NCBI GenBank assembly: GCA_025450405.1
Contig: JANWHL010000023.1
Span: 1-8,007 of the forward strand
Length of the DNA: 8,007 nt
Reading direction: 5' to 3'
From: Ktedonobacterales bacterium
Lineage (GTDB): Bacteria > Chloroflexota > Ktedonobacteria > Ktedonobacterales > JADMIN01
The position numbers were made by a program, and so were the translations under genes. This document shows positions 1 through 6,362 of the stretch, in pieces (the stretch's first letter is position 1; the number at the start of each line of letters is the position of its first letter). The notes beneath the pieces are model-generated. The model had not been told where the DNA came from and did not search any database. It was given only the letters and a program-made list of their open reading frames with translations.

Positions 1-274
1 CCTCGACCCCACGCAGGGCCGCCCGCGCCGCTTCGATGTCCGGCGCGCCCGCCAGGGCCTCCGCCAGCGTTTGCAGCCGCGCCAGCGTCCCCACGCGATC
101 GAGCGCGGCCACCTCCGCGCTAAGTTCGGGGAAGCGCGCGAGCACGAACCCGCGCGCGATGGACCGCGCACCTTCCAGCGCGCCCTCCTGGCGACCCTCC
201 TGGACCGCGTCATCGTGGATCTTCCGCAGGAAAGGCGAATCCTCGATCAGTTCGTCGATCAGCTCGGACATCAT
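1..274 (-). other. Candidate in-frame nested product (RpnS-like C-terminal protein)
   Basis: If translation starts at ATG 274 (Met217 of the full protein), an in-frame product of at least 91 residues results, beginning MMSELIDELIEDSPF. It contains only the helical, charged C-terminal region with the EGRQEGALEGAR repeat and lacks the predicted nuclease residues Asp57, Glu74 and Gln76. In E. coli, several rpn genes make exactly this kind of short protein (RpnS) from an internal start, and it blocks the toxicity of the full-length RpnL. Here the internal start is inferred from the ribosome-binding site and codon choice alone. No clear internal promoter was found just upstream, so if the product is made it probably comes from the full-length mRNA. 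Confidence 0.4.
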
Positions 275-922
275 GCTATCCCTCCTCAGCAGATCCCAGA
301 TATCGGCCATGGGAAAACGCAGAGCCCCCAGGGTCGCCAGCACACCCAACAGATCGCCGCGCTGGAGCGCGTCGACCTCCGGAATCGACACCACGCGCTC
401 CGCCAACGCCGGCAATTGCTCAACCGCGGCGCCGCGCATGAGAGGCACGAGCGGCACCAATCCGGCTAGCTCCTCCGTCAGCACCGGCGCCGGATCTACT
501 TCCCAGAGCTTCACGACCTGGAACGGATACCACATGACGTCGTCGCCAGCATGCGTCATCAGGAATGGTGGCTCGACCATCGGGCGCGTCGGGACCAGGT
601 AGACCAGCACGCCGCGCGGCGGCAACGCATACCGTTCGACGATTCGGCTGGCATAGACGAACATGCGGCGCGCCATATCGCGCTTGCCGCGCAGCTGGAA
701 CTCAACGTGCAGCACGCATGTCTCGCCGCGGTAGTGGGCGCGCCACAGCCAATCGGCCCGGCGCTCGCCGATCGGGAGGTCGCCAGGCAGCGCCATCTCT
801 ACTCGCGATCCGGGATAGAGGAATGTTGCGAGCTGGGCCGCCCAGCGCTCGCCCAGGAGCTTGAGCGCCTGGTCGTACGCGTTCGCCCCGCGTTTGCGCG
901 TAGGCCGCTTCCCGCTCGCCAC
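1..922 (-). CDS. Rpn/COG5464-type PD-(D/E)XK nuclease-like protein, 3' end outside window
   Basis: The frame is open from 922 to the window edge: 307 codons with no stop, so the C-terminus is missing. The N-terminal half looks like a PD-(D/E)XK fold of the ExQ type: RRADW (Asp57) followed by HVEFQ (Glu74, Gln76) and Arg81. These are the residues expected for metal binding and catalysis in Rpn nucleases and related putative transposases. The C-terminal part is helical and charged, with the repeated EGRQEGALEGAR pattern (residues 242-253) common in this family. Rpn proteins are DNA endonucleases first linked to recA-independent recombination and later to phage defence. The chosen start is GTG at 922, preceded by GAGAGGGG five bases upstream; GTG at 928, 937 and 949 are alternatives, and TGA at 964-962 closes the frame. 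Arg codons are CGN throughout except two adjacent AGG codons at residues 213-214, which form an internal Shine-Dalgarno. The family call is from motifs only. A generic COG5464 protein without nuclease activity remains possible. Confidence 0.75.
   Translation of the reverse strand, partial: MASGKRPTRKRGANAYDQALKLLGERWAAQLATFLYPGSRVEMALPGDLPIGERRADWLWRAHYRGETCVLHVEFQLRGKRDMARRMFVYASRIVERYALPPRGVLVYLVPTRPMVEPPFLMTHAGDDVMWYPFQVVKLWEVDPAPVLTEELAGLVPLVPLMRGAAVEQLPALAERVVSIPEVDALQRGDLLGVLATLGALRFPMADIWDLLRRDSMMSELIDELIEDSPFLRKIHDDAVQEGRQEGALEGARSIARGFVLARFPELSAEVAALDRVGTLARLQTLAEALAGAPDIEAARAALRGVE
275..287 (-). promoter_or_regulatory. Strong internal Shine-Dalgarno inside the Rpn-like gene
   Basis: On the minus strand GAGGAGGG is followed by ATAGC and then ATGATG at 274-269. 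AGGAGG lies 6 bases before the first ATG and 9 before the second. It is a full match to the anti-SD core and the best ribosome-binding site I see in the window, although it sits about 650 bases inside an open reading frame. It is made by two AGG arginine codons, the only AGG codons I find in this gene. Confidence 0.55.
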
Positions 923-955
923 GGCCACCCCTCTCACCGCGAACGCCACACCGCC

Positions 956-964
956 ATTGTATCA
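956..964 (-). promoter_or_regulatory. Extended -10 promoter candidate for the Rpn-like gene
   Basis: The minus strand reads TGATACAAT, an extended -10 element (TGn plus TACAAT), in the 67-bp gap between the debranching enzyme stop and the GTG start at 922. No good -35 is present at 16-18 bp spacing, which extended -10 promoters tolerate. Transcription would start near 949, leaving a leader of about 27 bases that contains the GAGAGGGG ribosome-binding site. The Rpn-like gene could therefore be expressed independently of the gene upstream. Confidence 0.4.
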
Positions 965-989
965 TGCGAGCGTGCGACGGGCCGCGTGC

Positions 990-3320
990 TCAAAGCTCGC
1001 TCCAGCTCCGCAGCACCTCCGCAACGCTCCACGCCTGCGCGACGCACCCGACCGGGCGGAACGGCGCACTGCCCTCGGCGATCTCGCTGATGCTCCCAAT
1101 CCCCGCCGCCAGCAGGTGATCGCGGAACGGCGCCAGCACCCGCTGGCGGATCGCCCGCGCCTCCGCCGCGTCCGTGGCCAGACGGCAGCGGATGTCGAGA
1201 TACGGGCCGATCAGCCAGGGCCAGACCGTCCCCTGGTGGTAGGCGGCGTCCCGCGCGTGCTGGTCGCCGACGTAGCGTTCGGCAAAGTTCGGGTCAGAGG
1301 ACGCGAGGGTGCGCAGGCCAAGCGGCGTCAGCAAATATCGCTCGACCGCGGCCAGAGCCATGCGCGCCCGCTCCACCGTGACCGGGCTGTGGCGCGGCGC
1401 CATCGCCAGCACTTGGTTCGGACGGAGGGCGGCGTCCACCGTCCCCTCCACCCCCTCAACATCTACGACGTCGTACAGGTAGCCGCCATCGGCGTACCAG
1501 AAGCGCTCGCGAAACGATGTCGCGGCGCGCTCGGCCAGCGCGCGATATGACTCCGCCGGGGTGCCCGCACGCGGTGCCCACTCCGCCATCAGGGCGAGGG
1601 CATTACACCAGAGACCGTTCACCTCCACCGGCTTGCCCCGCCGGGGGGGGACCACCCACTCGTCCACCTTGGCATCCATCCAGGTAAGCTGGACGCCTGG
1701 CGCCCCCGCCCGCATGAGCCCGTCGCGCGGATCCATCCCGATGCCGAAGCGCGTGCCGCGCTGGTGCCAAGCCACGATGCTCGCCAGGGTCGGGAAGAGC
1801 TCCTCCAGCAGGCCCATGTCCCCAGTCGCCTCCAGGTAGCGATCCAGCGCGACGAAGTACCAGGGGGTCGCGTCCGCGGTGTTGTAGTCACTCGCCGCGG
1901 GCGCCTCACCGTCATCCGGGAACCGGTTGGGCAGCAGCCCCTGATCGGCGTGGCGCGCGAAGGTGCGCAGCAACGCCCGCGCCTGCTCTGGCCGGCCGGT
2001 CGCCAGCGTCAGCCCTGGCAGCGCGATCATGGTGTCGCGGCCCCAGTCGGTGAACCACGGGTATCCCGCGATGACCGTGCGTCCGTCGAAGTCCATGCCA
2101 CGGTCCGCCTCGTGGTCCGCCTCGTGGTCCGCCTCGCGGTCCGCGCCGTAGTCTGGCTCCGCGCCGGACGCTGTTCCAGCGGGTACCGGGCGCGCCACCA
2201 GGAACTGGTCGGCGGCGAGCACCAGCCGGCCGATCACGGGATCGAGCGGGCCATCCTCGTCGATCGGCGAGGGCACGACGCTGGCGGCCACGTCTTCCGC
2301 CACATCGTCCTCACCATCGAGCGCGCGGACCCTTGCGCCCGCGCCCTCGTGGTCCAGCCGCCAATGGCTGGCCGCGCGCGCCAGCAACCCCGCCGCGCGG
2401 GCGCGCTCCCGGCCCAGCGCCACCGCCGCGGCCTCCTCGTGCGCCGCGGTCCCCAAACCCACCCACAGCGGATCATCCGGGCCGACCCGTACATCTTGTG
2501 GATCATCCTCGGCACGGATCACCAGGGTGATGGCACCGTCCCGCCGTAGTGGCGCCTGGAACACGCCCGGCTGAAAGACGTCCTCCTCGGCAGCCAACCC
2601 CCGCTCGCGTTCCGCGCGGTGCAGCACGCGCCAGTGCCAGACGCCCGTGGGCAAGAAATCGACATCCGGCCCCACCGCCATCCGGCAAGCGGGCGCGCCA
2701 GGCCGCGCCAACACGCGCACGCCGCCCGCCACAGGCTCGACGCGATAGGGCCGGTCCGGCGCTCCGTGCTCCTCGCCGTGGTGATCGCGGCAGACGCAGT
2801 ATGGCACGAGGCGGAGCATCATCTCCGGCCCACCGCGCGACTCACCAAGCGCCCGCGGAACAAGCGGGTCGTAGCGGACATAGGTGATATTCCGCCCATG
2901 CTCCATCCATACGCGCTTCTCCAGCACGGCGCCACCGGATAGGGCGTAGCGGAAGCGGACGACGCTCCCCTCCAGCGCGACGGACTCCAGATAGACGTAT
3001 CCGCGCGGGTCGAGGGTCCCATCCGCGTACTCGTTGGTGCCCAGCGTCACCCGCTCGCCGTCAGCGTAGACGACCTCCTCATCCACCTTGGGCACCAATA
3101 CCATACGCCCCCCGGGCGGGCGCGTCGCCGCCACCAGCAGCCCGTGATAGCGCCGTGTCGCGGCCCCCGCGATGCTGCCCGACGCATATCCGCCGAGCCC
3201 ATTGGTGACCAGCCACTCGCGCGAAAGCGCGGACTCCGAATCGCCGCAGATGTCACGGCCGAGCGCGACATCCCACGCGCCCATTCTCAACAGGGGCGGC
3301 GATGACCGGTGATCCGGCAT
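990..3320 (-). CDS. Glycogen debranching enzyme (amylo-alpha-1,6-glucosidase type, GH133)
   Basis: This 776-residue cytoplasmic enzyme hydrolyses alpha-1,6 branch points in glycogen or related alpha-glucans. The N-terminal GDE_N-type beta domain begins near residue 34 with REWLVTNGLGGYASGS and TRRYHGLLVA. The C-terminal (alpha/alpha)6 domain carries the family hallmarks WFTDWGRD (422-429), SDYNTADATPWY (477-488), LTWMDAK (545-551), RPNQ (633-636) and YHQGTVWPWL (694-703). The final SEIAEG (745-750) and the Asp of TWMDA are the likely catalytic acids by analogy with GH15-like enzymes. ATG 3320 is chosen because GGAGG lies five bases upstream; the frame is open back to 3491, but the extra residues look like untranslated leader. 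An acidic (D-H/R-E-A)n insertion at residues 394-407 precedes the catalytic domain. The next gene on this strand begins 67 bases beyond the stop. This is not GlgX, which belongs to GH13. Known relatives are called Gde or archaeal-type debranching enzyme. Confidence 0.95.
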   Translation of the reverse strand: MPDHRSSPPLLRMGAWDVALGRDICGDSESALSREWLVTNGLGGYASGSIAGAATRRYHGLLVAATRPPGGRMVLVPKVDEEVVYADGERVTLGTNEYADGTLDPRGYVYLESVALEGSVVRFRYALSGGAVLEKRVWMEHGRNITYVRYDPLVPRALGESRGGPEMMLRLVPYCVCRDHHGEEHGAPDRPYRVEPVAGGVRVLARPGAPACRMAVGPDVDFLPTGVWHWRVLHRAERERGLAAEEDVFQPGVFQAPLRRDGAITLVIRAEDDPQDVRVGPDDPLWVGLGTAAHEEAAAVALGRERARAAGLLARAASHWRLDHEGAGARVRALDGEDDVAEDVAASVVPSPIDEDGPLDPVIGRLVLAADQFLVARPVPAGTASGAEPDYGADREADHEADHEADRGMDFDGRTVIAGYPWFTDWGRDTMIALPGLTLATGRPEQARALLRTFARHADQGLLPNRFPDDGEAPAASDYNTADATPWYFVALDRYLEATGDMGLLEELFPTLASIVAWHQRGTRFGIGMDPRDGLMRAGAPGVQLTWMDAKVDEWVVPPRRGKPVEVNGLWCNALALMAEWAPRAGTPAESYRALAERAATSFRERFWYADGGYLYDVVDVEGVEGTVDAALRPNQVLAMAPRHSPVTVERARMALAAVERYLLTPLGLRTLASSDPNFAERYVGDQHARDAAYHQGTVWPWLIGPYLDIRCRLATDAAEARAIRQRVLAPFRDHLLAAGIGSISEIAEGSAPFRPVGCVAQAWSVAEVLRSWSEL
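2102..2149. repeat. 12-bp tandem repeat inside the debranching enzyme gene
   Basis: The unit GGTCCGCCTCGT (plus strand) occurs at 2102-2113 and 2114-2125. It is followed by a copy with one change (2126-2137) and a more degenerate fourth copy (2138-2149). Read on the minus strand it encodes the tetrapeptide repeat D-R/H-E-A, so copy-number change keeps the frame. It lies in the linker just before the conserved FDGRTVIAGYPWFTDWGRD segment. Confidence 0.9.
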
Positions 3321-3450
3321 GTGGTCCTCCATTGTCGGCGCAATCTCGGACATCCGTCCGCCACCGCTGTGCCTTCCGCTGAAAGACATCGACGGGGGGG
3401 TGGCCCAGGTTCGCCAGGGTCCATCCTCGCCACCCCGTCGTCGCGTCTCG

Positions 3451-3505
3451 CGCGTTGTATGAGATGGGGAGTCACGGCCCGCACCTCGCATGAGGTTACA
3501 ACGCG
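3451..3505. promoter_or_regulatory. 9-bp inverted repeat with nested palindrome, possible operator
   Basis: CGCGTTGTA at 3451-3459 is the exact reverse complement of TACAACGCG at 3497-3505. Between them, touching the right arm, lies ACCTC-GCAT-GAGGT (3483-3496), a 5-bp-arm palindrome. The element sits about 130 bp upstream of the debranching enzyme start and about 90 bp upstream of the rightward -35 box, in the divergent intergenic region. No convincing leftward promoter was found here. A 9-bp arm pair in 475 bp is close to what chance could give, so the regulatory call is tentative. Confidence 0.25.
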
Positions 3506-3591
3506 GGGCGAGTCACGCCCTACGACTGGGGATGTGTCCAGCGCGGGCGACACGGCCAACCAGTGATACCCCAGTGGTGCGGCATCACCGC

Positions 3592-3620
3592 TTGACGTGG
3601 CGACCTGCCTCCTTTACACT
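3592..3620 (+). promoter_or_regulatory. Sigma70-like promoter for the paralogue cluster
   Basis: TTGACG (3592-3597) and TACACT (3615-3620) are separated by exactly 17 bp, each with one or two mismatches to consensus, in an otherwise GC-rich context. Transcription would start near 3627, giving a leader of about 170 bases before the ATG at 3796. The rest of the divergent intergenic region (3321-3795) holds no gene that I can support. Two CCAGTG copies 11 bp apart (3560-3565 and 3571-3576) lie just upstream, where an activator might bind. Confidence 0.6.
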
Positions 3621-3795
3621 TAAGCCCGTCGTATCACCTGGCCAACACCGCCTGGTCAATACTGTCCCGCATTCTGTCTGGATGCGCACCGGCCAAGCGG
3701 GGCCATCCCGGCCATGTGGCGATTATTCTGAATCATCTTCCGGGTCGATCAACCAGGCCTTTAGGTGGACGGCCCGGGGAATAGTGAGGAACATG

Positions 3796-4995
3796 ATGTT
3801 CGTGCGCTGGGGCTCAATCGGGCTGGGCGTGGTCGCGCTCGCCGTTGGTGCCTTCATCTTCCTGGGCGCCCAGGCCGTGCGTCCCGTGGAGATCACGGGG
3901 ACGGTCGCCAACTACGCCGAGGTCTCCACCAGCGCTGGATACGATCACAATGAGCTGCGCCTCACAGGCGACTCGCACACCTATATCGTCAACCGGACGA
4001 CCTTTCAGCCGGCGCTGCCTGACAAGTTCTACCTCGATGGCAAGGTGATCCTCTGGGTGAACGGCGGAACGGAGGATGTCATCGCCCTAACGCTGTATGA
4101 CCAGCACGACCAGCATCCGACCAACTATAGCACCCCGGACTACCAGCATCCATACCAGTCGAAAGAGAACACGCGACTCCTCGGCGCGGGCGTGGGGGGT
4201 GCCGGACTCATTCTCATGCTGCTGGGCGTCATTATCCCGATGATCCTGCCGGGTCGCAAGCGGCCGCGCCAGCGCCCATCCGCCGGCTACATGGAGACCG
4301 GCGGCCGCGGCTACGCGCCGGCGGGACCGCTCCAGGGCGCCTATGCCGGCCCGGGCGGATGGGATGGTTACGACGGGGCTGGCGAGCGCTGGGATGGCAC
4401 GCCGTCGGCGTATGGCTCGGCCAGTCGGGGCGATGGTTACGACACCGGGGGCTACGGGGGCGGTGGCTACGACACCGGCGGCTATGATCTCAACAGCGAC
4501 GACCAGGACAGGTACGCCCGCGACCCCTACAGCCGGAACGATTATGGCGGCGAGCCCAACGGGCCGCACGGCCATGGACGGAGCGGCTACGACCAGGGCG
4601 ACTTTGGGCAGGGCGGCTACGACCAGAACGCCTACGGCCCACCCCCAGGATATGGGAGCGGGCGCCACGACCAGGTTCCGTATGGCCAGGATCCCTACGG
4701 CCAGCGCGCGCCCCACGGCCCACCACCGGGTCCACCCAATCGCGGCTGGGGCCAACCGCCGGCGCCGCCGTATAGCCCCAACGGCGACTATGGCGGTGCG
4801 GGCGGCTATGGCCCCCCAGCGCAGCCAGCCGACTGGGGCCAGCAGGCTTGGGACCAACAAGCCCCCTGGCCGCCCCAGCCACCGCCGGGTCGTGCGGTTC
4901 CGCCGTCTGGGAGGCGCCCGGTGGACCCCTACGACGCACCTGATCAGGGCGGCCCGCCGCGCGGTGGTGGGCACGGACGGTCGCGGCCCCGCTGA
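3796..4995 (+). CDS. Two-helix membrane protein with Gly/Tyr/Gln-rich disordered tail, unknown function
   Basis: I do not recognise a named family. The 399-residue protein has a transmembrane helix at about 7-28, a soluble domain at 29-127, and a second helix at about 128-152. A basic stop (GRKRPRQR, 153-160) follows, then a low-complexity tail from 161 to the end. The positive-inside rule puts the soluble domain outside and the tail in the cytoplasm. The tail has 22 tyrosines, many in GYD or GGY contexts (GYDTGGY at 214-220 and 224-230), plus Gly, Pro, Gln and Asp and no Cys; its composition resembles prion-like or condensate-forming segments. The ectodomain segment 33-102 aligns without gaps to the next gene's product. 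ATG 3796 is preferred because GAGGA lies five bases upstream; ATG 3793 is the alternative. The open frame extends back to 3490, but that part covers the promoter and has no coding look. It is probably co-transcribed with the paralogue 116 bases downstream. Confidence 0.8.
   Translation: MFVRWGSIGLGVVALAVGAFIFLGAQAVRPVEITGTVANYAEVSTSAGYDHNELRLTGDSHTYIVNRTTFQPALPDKFYLDGKVILWVNGGTEDVIALTLYDQHDQHPTNYSTPDYQHPYQSKENTRLLGAGVGGAGLILMLLGVIIPMILPGRKRPRQRPSAGYMETGGRGYAPAGPLQGAYAGPGGWDGYDGAGERWDGTPSAYGSASRGDGYDTGGYGGGGYDTGGYDLNSDDQDRYARDPYSRNDYGGEPNGPHGHGRSGYDQGDFGQGGYDQNAYGPPPGYGSGRHDQVPYGQDPYGQRAPHGPPPGPPNRGWGQPPAPPYSPNGDYGGAGGYGPPAQPADWGQQAWDQQAPWPPQPPPGRAVPPSGRRPVDPYDAPDQGGPPRGGGHGRSRPR
4435..4488 (+). 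repeat. 30-bp-period coding repeat (GYDTGGY units) in the disordered tail
   Basis: Two GYDTGGY units, at residues 214-220 and 224-230, are offset by 30 bp, with nearly identical codons (GG-TAC-GAC-ACC). They are the clearest repeat in a tail that continues with GYDQGDF (264-270) and GYDQNAY (274-280). This suggests the tail grew by short in-frame duplications. Confidence 0.65.
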
Positions 4996-5111
4996 CACCA
5001 CGCCGACGCCGCGTTCCACTGAATTGCGGCATCGGGGACCAGAATGGGGATGGACGAGCAACGCGCCGCGAGACGAGCGGCTTGCCGAGCGGATGAGAGG
5101 ATGAGGTCGGG

Positions 5112-6263
5112 ATGGCGGAGCGGGGAATACCAGGGCTGGCGACACTGCGGCGCTGGCGAGCGTCGCCCCGGCGGCGGCTCGCGGTGGGTCTGCTCATGCT
5201 CGTGCTCGGCCTGGCGGTGCTGCTTGCCGGCGGGGCATATGCCGTGACGGCCCGGCCCGTGGACCCCGTCGAAGTGGATGGGCACATCTCCGCGTATACC
5301 GAGATCACGATCAATGGCGCCTACGCCCGCAACGAGCTCCGGCTGGCGGGGGATGCCCACACCTACCTGATCGACGGTGGCCAGTTCCATCCGGCGCTGC
5401 CATCACGCTTCCTCAAAGATGGCCGTGTCGTGCTGTGGGTGGATCGCGGCACGCCAGACGTGCTGGCGATCACGCTCTACGACGAGCTCGGTCTGAACCC
5501 GGCGGCCTATACGACCAACGACTTTGACCACCCCACCCTCGCCGGTCGAGGGCGTCAGATCGGGGGCTCCATCGCCGCCCTGCTTGGGCTCATCGTGCTG
5601 CTCGCTGGGCTGGTCTGGGCCCTCAAGGTCCCGCGCGTGCGCGGTGTGCCGGCGGCCGCGCGGCCGCCAAGCGCACCAAGCGGTCCGCCTCCCTGGCAGC
5701 CCGGAGCAGCACAGGTCGCCGCGGGCAACATACCGGCCGTCCGCGTTGGGGCCGATTCGGCGTCTGGGCCACCCGCCGCGGCTGGCCCATCGGCGCCGAT
5801 GCGTCCTGGGCCGGTGGCGAGCGGCCCAGGCGGCGCCATGCCACCGGGCGCCATGCTACCGCAGCCAGCGCCAGGATCATATCAGGGCGTGCCCAGCCAG
5901 GGAATGCCACCTGGCCCACCCAATCAGGGCCCCCTGTCGGGGCCGCCCGCCCCGCCACCAGGCGCGTGGGCGCCCCAATCTTGGGCCGCCGCGTTCGGCG
6001 CACCGGGGGGACCGAGCGGACCGCGCACGTCCGGCATCCCCGGCGCGCAAGGCGCCTGGGCGCCGCCATCTGGGCCGTCCGCACCGGGCGCGCCCACTGG
6101 CCAGCCCTACCCACCTCAGGCACCGGTCTCGGGTCCCGGACCCAATCAATGGCCGATGGGGAATCCTCCGTCTGGCCCCCAATCGCCACCCCAGACGAGC
6201 GGCGGTCCGGCGCCTCAGTCAGGTCCCGGCACGCCGCCAGCATCCGAGCCGCCGCGGCGCTGA
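5112..6263 (+). CDS. Paralogous two-helix membrane protein with Pro/Gly/Ser-rich disordered tail, unknown function
   Basis: No named family is recognised. The 383-residue protein starts with a basic stretch (RRWRASPRRR, 13-22). A transmembrane helix follows at about 23-46, then a soluble domain to about 148, a second helix at about 150-171, a basic boundary (KVPRVR) and a Pro/Gly/Ala/Ser-rich tail from 178 to the end. Predicted topology is ectodomain outside and tail inside. Residues 57-126 match residues 33-102 of the upstream gene's product over 70 ungapped positions with 35 identities counted by hand. They share NELRL, GD-HTY, F-PALP, DG-V-LWV, GT-DV and TLYD. The tail shares only low complexity: it has two tyrosines against 22 and includes GAWAP twice. 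ATG 5112 follows GAGG at five bases. The 116-bp gap to the upstream gene shows no terminator, so the two probably share a transcript. Confidence 0.82.
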   Translation: MAERGIPGLATLRRWRASPRRRLAVGLLMLVLGLAVLLAGGAYAVTARPVDPVEVDGHISAYTEITINGAYARNELRLAGDAHTYLIDGGQFHPALPSRFLKDGRVVLWVDRGTPDVLAITLYDELGLNPAAYTTNDFDHPTLAGRGRQIGGSIAALLGLIVLLAGLVWALKVPRVRGVPAAARPPSAPSGPPPWQPGAAQVAAGNIPAVRVGADSASGPPAAAGPSAPMRPGPVASGPGGAMPPGAMLPQPAPGSYQGVPSQGMPPGPPNQGPLSGPPAPPPGAWAPQSWAAAFGAPGGPSGPRTSGIPGAQGAWAPPSGPSAPGAPTGQPYPPQAPVSGPGPNQWPMGNPPSGPQSPPQTSGGPAPQSGPGTPPASEPPRR

Positions 6264-6303
6264 CGGATCGGCGCACCGCTCGCGTACTCATCCTCACATG
6301 GTC

Positions 6304-6309
6304 TACAAT
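6304..6309 (+). promoter_or_regulatory. Possible -10 box for the small membrane protein gene
   Basis: TACAAT stands out in GC-rich sequence 41 bases after the upstream stop. No -35 match is found at 16-18 bp spacing, so the promoter is uncertain and the gene may also be read through from the paralogue cluster. A start near 6316 would leave a leader of about 47 bases that is mostly complementary GC-rich segments. Confidence 0.3.
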
Positions 6310-6332
6310 GTGGCTGGCCGGTAGGTGAGAGA

Positions 6333-6361
6333 TGCCGGCCCGCGATGTGGAGGGGCCGGCA
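6333..6361 (+). promoter_or_regulatory. Leader hairpin overlapping the ribosome-binding site
   Basis: TGCCGGCCC (6333-6341) pairs perfectly with GGGCCGGCA (6353-6361), leaving an 11-base loop. The stem ends one base before the ATG at 6363. The Shine-Dalgarno GGAGGGG (6349-6355) is split between loop and right arm. A further GGCCGG at 6316-6321 can pair instead with CCGGCC at 6335-6340, which would free the ribosome-binding site. Two mutually exclusive folds are therefore possible. Confidence 0.45.
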
Positions 6362-6362
6362 C

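Noticed and set aside
702..965. Minus-strand frame beginning at the ATG at 965
   Set aside because: Out of frame with, and overlapped by, the Rpn-like gene; its ATG lies within the -10 candidate and its product is Arg/Ala/Gly-rich noise.
861..1550. Long plus-strand open frame opposite the debranching enzyme
   Set aside because: Antisense to strongly conserved catalytic sequence, Arg/Ala-rich with no domain; a normal by-product of high GC content. The same holds for 1764-2549.
3321..3491. 57-residue N-terminal extension of the debranching enzyme
   Set aside because: GGAGG five bases before ATG 3320 and the start of family similarity shortly after it favour the shorter form. The extension is Arg/Gly/Ser-rich without family similarity.
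3469..3517. Two GAGTCACG direct repeats 41 bp apart
   Set aside because: An 8-base repeat in a 475-bp region is expected by chance, and there is no symmetry or link to a promoter.
3490..3795. N-terminal extension of the first paralogue
   Set aside because: The frame is open, but it covers the promoter and leader, and the paralogue has no equivalent extension. The ribosome-binding site supports ATG 3796.
4343..5104. Plus-strand frame overlapping the first paralogue, and a similar one at 5524-6324
   Set aside because: Alternative readings of low-complexity sequence, Ala/Thr/Arg/Pro-rich, without a start signal or similarity between them.
4087..5145. 352-codon minus-strand open frame opposite the first paralogue
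   Set aside because: It mirrors the repetitive Gly/Tyr codons, spans the gap between genes and has no recognisable domain. The sense frame has membrane helices, a ribosome-binding site and a paralogue.
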